From assembly GCA_021502835.1 (NCBI GenBank), contig JAKFGP010000031.1, positions 1-12,636 of the forward strand: 12,636 nt of DNA, read 5' to 3'. The notes under the pieces are model-generated. The model was not told the origin of the DNA. It worked only from the letters and a program-made list of their open reading frames with translations, and ran no database searches. Made by a program: the position numbers and the translations under genes. Below, one piece after another: positions 9,214 through 12,636 of the stretch. Position 1 is the first letter of the stretch; every line of letters begins with the position of its first letter. This DNA is from Streptomyces thinghirensis. Its GTDB lineage: Bacteria > Actinomycetota > Actinomycetia > Streptomycetales > Streptomycetaceae.

Positions 9214-9933
9214 CAGTTGTGTGCTCGCGGAGCGTCGAGGACCAGGCGCAGCGCGTCGGTCGACACCCACGCGGCGACGGTGGACGGGGCCGTCGTCCGC
9301 GTCGTCGCCACGTCGACGACCACCACACCGGTCCGGGGCGCCTTCGACGCCTTTACCACCCGGCCGGCGATGCTCTGCGGATCTGTCCGACGCCGGACTC
9401 CTGCCCGTGTCGGCCGTGCCCTGAGCCCGGCACCCTGCTGCACAACCGCACCTTCTGCCCGAGCACCAGCGCGGTGGCCGGGACTTGCTCGAGCTTGAGC
9501 CCGATCCAGACCAGCTGTTCACCGGCCTTGACCAGCGAGTCCCGGGTCACCTGCGCGGGAGCCAGCATCGATCCGGGCTTCGGGCTCGACCGCCGCCCTC
9601 TTGCCCACCACGGAGCCCACGTCGTCCGCGCGTACGGCCTTCACCGCCGGGGTCCAGCGCGACCGAGGCCTTCCCGAGGTCTTGCTCGGTGAGGACCCGG
9701 CCGACCTGCACATCGCGTGCCACCGTCACGACATCGGTGCGGTCTCCGACCTGGAGGGGGGAGGACTGCGACGCCCGCACCGCCGGCGGCGACCAGTGCC
9801 AGCGACAGGGCGATCACTCTGGTCGGCGTCGGCGGGCGGAGACACGCGGCGGAGTAACGGTCCTGCCACCGATGGTTGGCGGAGCGCACGACTTGCCCGA
9901 GCACCGGTGTCGCGCTTCTTTCGTCTTACTCAA
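9213..9933 (-). CDS. SAF-domain protein, CpaB/RcpC-like (frameshifted as read)
   Basis: About 240 residues, a membrane-anchored SAF-domain protein of the CpaB/RcpC/FlgA group, thought to act outside the membrane in Tad assembly. TTG 9933-9931 overlaps the previous TGA at 9932-9930 and reads MSKTKEARH. A frameshift near 9895 leads to a helix (RVIALSLALVAAGGAGVAVL). The SAF domain follows: DVVTVARDVQVGRVLTEQDL, GKASVALDP, VKAVRADDVGSVVGKRAAV, then LVKAGEQLVWIGLKLEQVPA. The arrangement 'vpvaardlpaGtvlteddL', with a later 'vvGr.a', is the recognisable SAF pattern. The C-terminal part (RTGVVVVDVATTRTTAPSTV, STDALRLVLDA) is a second beta-rich region. Shifts also occur near 9780, 9645, 9550, 9440 and 9380. 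It ends at TGA 9215-9213. Confidence 0.85.
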
Positions 9934-10869
9934 CGTTCTGTCCTTCCGGCTTTACCTGACACCTGCAGCTCACGGATCGCCACTTGTGCCTGGGACTGCC
10001 GAACCTCGGTGAACTGACCCTCTTCACCGCCACCGGCCACCTGCCAGTCCACCGTCCACGTCGAGGTCGCGGTCACCGCGTCACTTTCCGGCGGGCTCAG
10101 AGGCGGAGGTCTGCGTGTACGTGTGACCGCAGGTGGGGGACTCCTGCTTGCCGTGCGCAGCGGTATACGAGGTGCCGGCGCCCGTGCAGGTGACTGTCGC
10201 GCCGTCGCCCATCTCCCAGACGATGCGCGTCACTTTCGCTGTGGCGGTCACGGTCGCGCCGCCGGCGCTGGCGCGCTGGTGGTGTTCGGGCCGAAGGTCG
10301 TTGGGCTCGTGTTCACCCACAGCCACATGGGCATGCCTACGATGTAGGTGCCGGCGGTCCGCTGAGGGCTTGCGATGTCCGGGCCGGCGAGCTTCATCTT
10401 GTTGATGGCCTGCTGGGCGACGACCAGCGGGGTCCACGGCAGGGACGTCTGGTGCTTCGGCGGCCACGATGTGTTCAGAGACCGGGGTGCCTCCCGGCCC
10501 GGTGTTACAGGTTCGCTGGTACACAGCGCCGTCTGCCGGTGATTTGTCGCCCAGAACACGTCGCACCTTCCGGCGGTTGAGGGCTCAGCCGCCCCACTCG
10601 CAAAGTAACACTTGGCTTGCCGGGCTGGTTTGAACCTTTGGTCCCAGAGGGCCGGGCATTGGATCCCGAGTTCCCCGAGGAGGACGACTCTCGTTGTCGG
10701 CCTTGCAGACCACCCACATGCCCCGCGCCGCTGCAGCCGCCTCCCAAGGGGACCCCGGCGATGGCTGGAGGGGAGGCCACCGCGGCGATCGCCACGCCGG
10801 CTGCTCCCAGCAGGACGCGGTCCTGCTCAGCAGGTGCGCTGTTGAGGAGTGACGGTCACGATCTTCCAC
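9930..10869 (-). CDS. Secreted PKD-like protein (family often labelled ATP/GTP-binding protein; frameshifted as read)
   Basis: About 300 residues, a secreted beta-rich protein whose role is unknown. The N terminus carries a signal peptide (VLLGAAGVAIAAVASPPAIA). The start codon is not certain: GTG 10869 keeps a frame into LLSRTA, but a start next to the lipoprotein stop at 10827 is also possible. The mature part has a Ser/Gly-rich stretch (KADNESSSSGNSGSNARPSG), then DGAVYQRTCNTGPGGTPVSE, VVAQQAINKMKLAGPDIASP and GMPMWLWVNTSPTTFGPNTT. Next come TVTATAKVTRIVWEMGDGAT, a Cys pair in VTCTG and PTCGHTY, and VTATSTWTVDWQVAGG. The MGDG and CGHTY pieces resemble a PKD fold. I recall streptomycete relatives annotated as ATP/GTP-binding proteins, but no P-loop is visible here. 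Shifts lie near 10800, 10590, 10545, 10440, 10260 and 10080. TGA at 9932-9930 overlaps the SAF start. Confidence 0.78.
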
Positions 10870-11446
10870 TGATTCCCCCACTCTCCGCTTCGACTTCGGT
10901 CACGTACCGGACCAACCGGTTCGTGGGCATATCTACGGGCTTCTGTGGGATCTCGGCATGGATGAACTTCCATCCAGTGCTGTCGAGACGAGTCGGTGAG
11001 TTTGGCGTAGGGGACCTTTTTGCCCGAGCTGCAGCTCGTCAACGGAGGTGTCATGGGTGGGCTTACCGGTTGTCACGATGCCCTGCGACTTGAGCTCGCT
11101 GAGATCCGCTTGGTTGCCGTCAATCGCCTGCGCGGCCGCGTACTTGGCGACATCCGTGCCGGTCACGTCCCCTGGCCGTAGGCCTTCACCTGCTCTTCCC
11201 AGAACCGGCTGTAGGTCCGGAGGACGGCGCGCTTTTTGTGCCGCTTGCGGATCAAGCTCTCGGATGCGGATGCGCTCGGTGTCGTGGGCACCTGGGAGGA
11301 CGTGGACGATGCGGATGGGGGGCCGTCCGTGCTGTCGCCGCTTCCGCATCCGGTCAGGACCAGCATGCCGGCGAAGAGCCACCTTGCCGCGGCAGCCTGG
11401 ACCGGTGAGGGGGACGGGCAGCGGCTTGGCGTGATTGTCGAGTCAC
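10827..11446 (-). CDS. Lipoprotein of the Tad operon, function unknown (frameshifted as read)
   Basis: About 206 residues. GTG 11446-11444 has AGGAGG six bases upstream and reads MTRQSRQAAARP. A frameshift near 11390 leads into the signal helix and lipobox WLFAGMLVLTGCGSGD, so Cys in LTGC should carry the lipid and the protein should face outward. A Ser/Thr/Pro linker (PPSASSTSSQVPTTPSASAS) is followed by a basic segment (RKRHKKRAVLRTYSRFWEEQ). Then a domain follows that I recall from streptomycete lipoproteins of this locus: DVAKYAAAQAIDGNQADLSE, LKSQGIVTTGKPTHD, and after further shifts VPYAKLTD, CLDSTGWKFIHAE, PVDMPTNRLVRYVTEVEAE and NQWKIVTVTPQQRTC. The alternation of strands with two Cys suggests a small globular domain of the NTF2/SnoaL-like sort, but that is a guess. 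Shifts near 11165, 11055, 10985 and 10890. Stop TGA at 10829-10827. Confidence 0.82.
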
Positions 11447-11452
11447 TTTCCG

Positions 11453-11458
11453 CCTCCT
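11453..11458 (-). promoter_or_regulatory. Ribosome-binding site of the lipoprotein gene
   Basis: A full AGGAGG on the minus strand, six bases before GTG 11446. It selects this start over an upstream in-frame GTG at 11678, whose reading would add an Arg/Pro-rich stretch unlike a lipoprotein leader. Confidence 0.75.
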
Positions 11459-11642
11459 GGTGCGAGGAGCCATTCCTGGTCAGTGCCCGCATCTTGCCGT
11501 GCACGGCGGCACCGGGGGCGGGGATGCCGTCTCTTTGCCCCGGGGGGTTAAGCGGCGGGTCTGGACCGATCCGCTGGGCGGGCGGAGGCCGGTCACGCGT
11601 TGGGGCTGGAAGCGGCCGGCCTCCACCCACTGCGCTCGGGCC

Positions 11643-11663
11643 GCACCGGTGGGGGACCGGTGC
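11643..11663 (-). terminator. Hairpin 18 bases after the 99-residue gene
   Basis: GCACCGGT and ACCGGTGC form a perfect 8-bp stem around a 5-base loop of G (plus strand) or C (minus strand). It lies 18 bases past the TAA at 11684-11682. There is no U tract, as is common in actinobacteria. It could end or weaken transcription between the small gene and the tad operon; since the stem is symmetric it could act on either strand. Confidence 0.5.
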
Positions 11664-11681
11664 TCCAGAGGCGCTCACGGG

Positions 11682-11981
11682 TTACTGCTGCACCCACGCG
11701 TTGGTCGTGATGGGCGTCGGACGGTGCCGTGCACGCGCCTCGAGGTCAACCCTTCGGATGGCGCGACGGGTCTGGTTCAGCGTGCAGGAAAGGTCCTCTA
11801 TGACTTCGCGGGCGTTGTCGAACGCCCCGTCGCAGTCGGGGGCGGCAGGACGCCACCGACCCTCGGGGTCACGCTGACGCCCGATGGCCGCGCAGGTGGC
11901 AACGAGGCCGGTCATCAGAGTCTGAAGCTGGTCAAGGTCCGTGTTGGTGAAGGTGTCGGCTTCCAGGTGCGGTGTGGTCAA
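11682..11981 (-). CDS. Conserved-looking 99-residue protein of unknown function
   Basis: The only gene in the window that reads in one intact frame. TTG 11981-11979 has a GAGGGG ribosome-binding site a few bases upstream and starts MTTPHLEADTFTNTDLDQLQ; it ends at TAA 11684-11682. No signal peptide or membrane helix is visible. The sequence is predicted helical with an acidic N-terminal half, two Cys (VATCAAIG and DLSCTL) and a Cys in PDCDGAFDNAREVIEDLSC, then a basic stretch (RRAIRRVDLEARARHR). I do not recognise the family. It is separated from the tad genes by 235 bases and a hairpin, so it may be its own transcription unit. A GTG or ATG start further downstream cannot be ruled out. Confidence 0.65.
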   Translation of the reverse strand: MTTPHLEADTFTNTDLDQLQTLMTGLVATCAAIGRQRDPEGRWRPAAPDCDGAFDNAREVIEDLSCTLNQTRRAIRRVDLEARARHRPTPITTNAWVQQ

Positions 11982-12134
11982 CGGGTCCCCTCGGTGCTCC
12001 GTTAAGGTCTCGCCGGCCCGATGCCCGGTTGAGTGCGGCTGCCGGGCCGCTCCTGATCTGCGAGCACAGGCGTGGAGCGGTCAGGACGAGTCGGATGGGC
12101 AGGGCCGCACGGTCACCGATTGGTCTCACAGATA
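11982..12134. promoter_or_regulatory. Upstream region of the small gene, no gene seen
   Basis: Between the fold-back element and the 99-residue gene. It contains the ribosome-binding site GAGGGG just before TTG 11981. It also has overlapping inverted repeats: CGGCCC at 12014-12019 with GGGCCG at 12044-12049, or GCCCGG at 12023-12028 with CCGGGC at 12042-12047. These could form alternative hairpins in the leader of a minus-strand transcript. A promoter is expected here but no clear consensus is visible. Confidence 0.35.
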
Positions 12135-12493
12135 CCGACGGCGGACGTGACTGATGTGCTGGTGCACCACTCCAGCAGGTGTCAACAATTGAAGAACCTT
12201 TACGTAGTTGAACCATTGAGAGTCGTCGTCAGTGTCAACGGGTGTGGCACACACGCCACAATCAGCTACACGTGCCGCGAGTTGGCGCCCTGAGCTGTGG
12301 CGCACATCCGCGATCAGAGTCGGTGCGGCACAGCTCGGGGCGTGCTTTCTGCAGCCGCGTGTAGCTGACGGTGCGTGTCCCTGCACCCGCCCGAGCACTG
12401 ACGACGACTCTCAATGGTTCAACTACGTGGGGGTTCTTCGATTGTTGACACCTTCTGGAATGGTGCACCAACGGCAGTCACGTCCGCCGTCGG
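12135..12493. repeat. 359-bp fold-back element: ~172-base inverted arms, 17-base loop
   Basis: The left arm (12135-12305) and right arm (12323-12493) are imperfect reverse complements centred near 12314. Anchors seen directly, all with consistent symmetry: 19 of 19 at the outer ends (12135-12153 with 12475-12493); 33 of 33 at 12202-12234 with 12396-12428; and a near-perfect 14-base inner stem (12292-12305 with 12323-12336, one mismatch). Between the anchors the arms differ by substitutions and small indels, for example CTTTACG against CCCCACG. The divergence suggests an old or freely drifting palindrome. It carries no supportable gene. It could be a MITE-like fold-back element, a recombination or replication site, or the source of a long structured RNA. 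Confidence 0.85.
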
Positions 12494-12515
12494 CCACCCG
12501 TGAGATAACGGTGAC

Positions 12516-12634
12516 CGTGACGATGTTGGTGCACCACTCAGCAGGTGTCTTAATTGAAGAACCCCCACGTAGTTGAACCATTGAGAGTCGTCGTCAGTGT
12601 CAACGGGTGTGGCACACACGCCACAATCAGCTAC
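12516..12634. repeat. Second copy of the left arm, direct repeat, at the window end
   Basis: Bases 12567-12634 are identical over 68 of 68 to 12202-12269, in the same orientation, 365 bases apart. Matching continues less exactly back to about 12516 (counterpart near 12145). It also pairs with the right arm: 12556-12599 is a perfect 44-base reverse complement of 12396-12439, longer than the 33 bases shared by the two arms of the first element. So this copy shares the CCCCC version with the right arm and the tail with the left arm. The window ends inside it. Confidence 0.88.
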
Positions 12635-12636
12635 CT

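Larger units (their letters stand above)
11447..11681 (-). promoter_or_regulatory. 235-base gap, probable control region before the lipoprotein-tad operon
   Basis: No gene is supported here. Besides the hairpin at 11643-11663, it holds a perfect 9-base inverted repeat (GGAGGCCGG at 11584-11592 with CCGGCCTCC at 11616-11624, 23-base spacer). This is the largest gap between genes in the operon, and the next gene has its own strong ribosome-binding site, so an internal promoter here is plausible. I could not find a convincing -35/-10 pair. Confidence 0.4.

Noticed and set aside
11530..11678. Longer lipoprotein starting at GTG 11678
   Set aside because: The added residues are Arg/Pro-rich, contain the 8-bp hairpin region, and bypass the much better AGGAGG-GTG at 11446.
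12179..12186. TTGACA-like -35 box in the left arm pointing to the operon (and its mirror in the right arm)
   Set aside because: No TAnnnT-like -10 at 16-19 bases in either copy, and the third copy has lost the hexamer.
12126..12619. Reading frames in the repeat arms that all encode a DTDDDSQWFNYV-like peptide
   Set aside because: Between the left and right arms most codon differences change the amino acid (for example AAG/GGG, CAA/CGA, GCT/TCT, GTG/ATG) and few are silent, and the third copy is frameshifted after VGVLQL. The shared peptide follows from the shared DNA.
12135..12634. CRISPR array
   Set aside because: Only three copies, in both orientations, over 100 bases long, with no regular spacers and no cas gene.
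12135..12636. Streptomyces linear-replicon telomere
   Set aside because: Archetypal telomeres have several short GC-rich palindromes with GCGCAGCG-like loops. One long arm pair with a 17-base loop does not match, though an unusual telomere cannot be excluded.

Overview
The window looks like DNA from a high-GC actinobacterium, most likely Streptomyces or a close relative. G+C is very high, third codon positions are G/C-rich, and several predicted proteins (the SAF protein, the atypical ParA-like protein, the secreted PKD-like protein and the LysM/BTAD regulator) match families I know from streptomycetes. The assignment comes from recalled protein resemblance and composition, not from a search.

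All supported genes lie on the minus strand and read from right to left. In transcription order they are: a 99-residue protein of unknown function (11981-11682); a 235-base gap with a terminator-like hairpin; a lipoprotein (11446-10827); a secreted PKD-like protein (10869-9930); a SAF-domain CpaB/RcpC-like protein (9933-9213); a CpaE/TadZ-like ParA-family protein (9213-8353); the TadA/CpaF secretion ATPase (8389-6900); TadB (6903-5963); TadC (5966-5078); a small Flp-type pilin (5024-4808); two TadE-like pseudopilins (4808-4384 and 4387-3918); a TadG-like protein (3921-3476); and a membrane-spanning regulator of about 1,100 residues with LysM domains outside and a winged-helix/BTAD module inside (3462-27). 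Together they form a tight-adherence (Tad) type pilus or secretion operon with its likely envelope-linked regulator. TadA powers assembly, TadB and TadC form the membrane platform, and the pilin and pseudopilins are substrates. The SAF protein, lipoprotein and PKD-like protein probably work at or outside the membrane. No prepilin peptidase (TadV) is in the window.

As read, nearly every gene is broken by one or more frameshifts, yet family motifs, gene lengths, ribosome-binding sites and a chain of 4-5 base stop/start overlaps are intact. This fits indel errors in the sequence better than a decayed operon, so most gene calls below join pieces from different frames.

The right end (about 12135-12636) has no supportable gene. 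It holds a 359-bp fold-back element with arms of about 172 bases and a 17-base loop, followed by a second copy of its left arm that is cut by the window end. This is the least explained part of the window.
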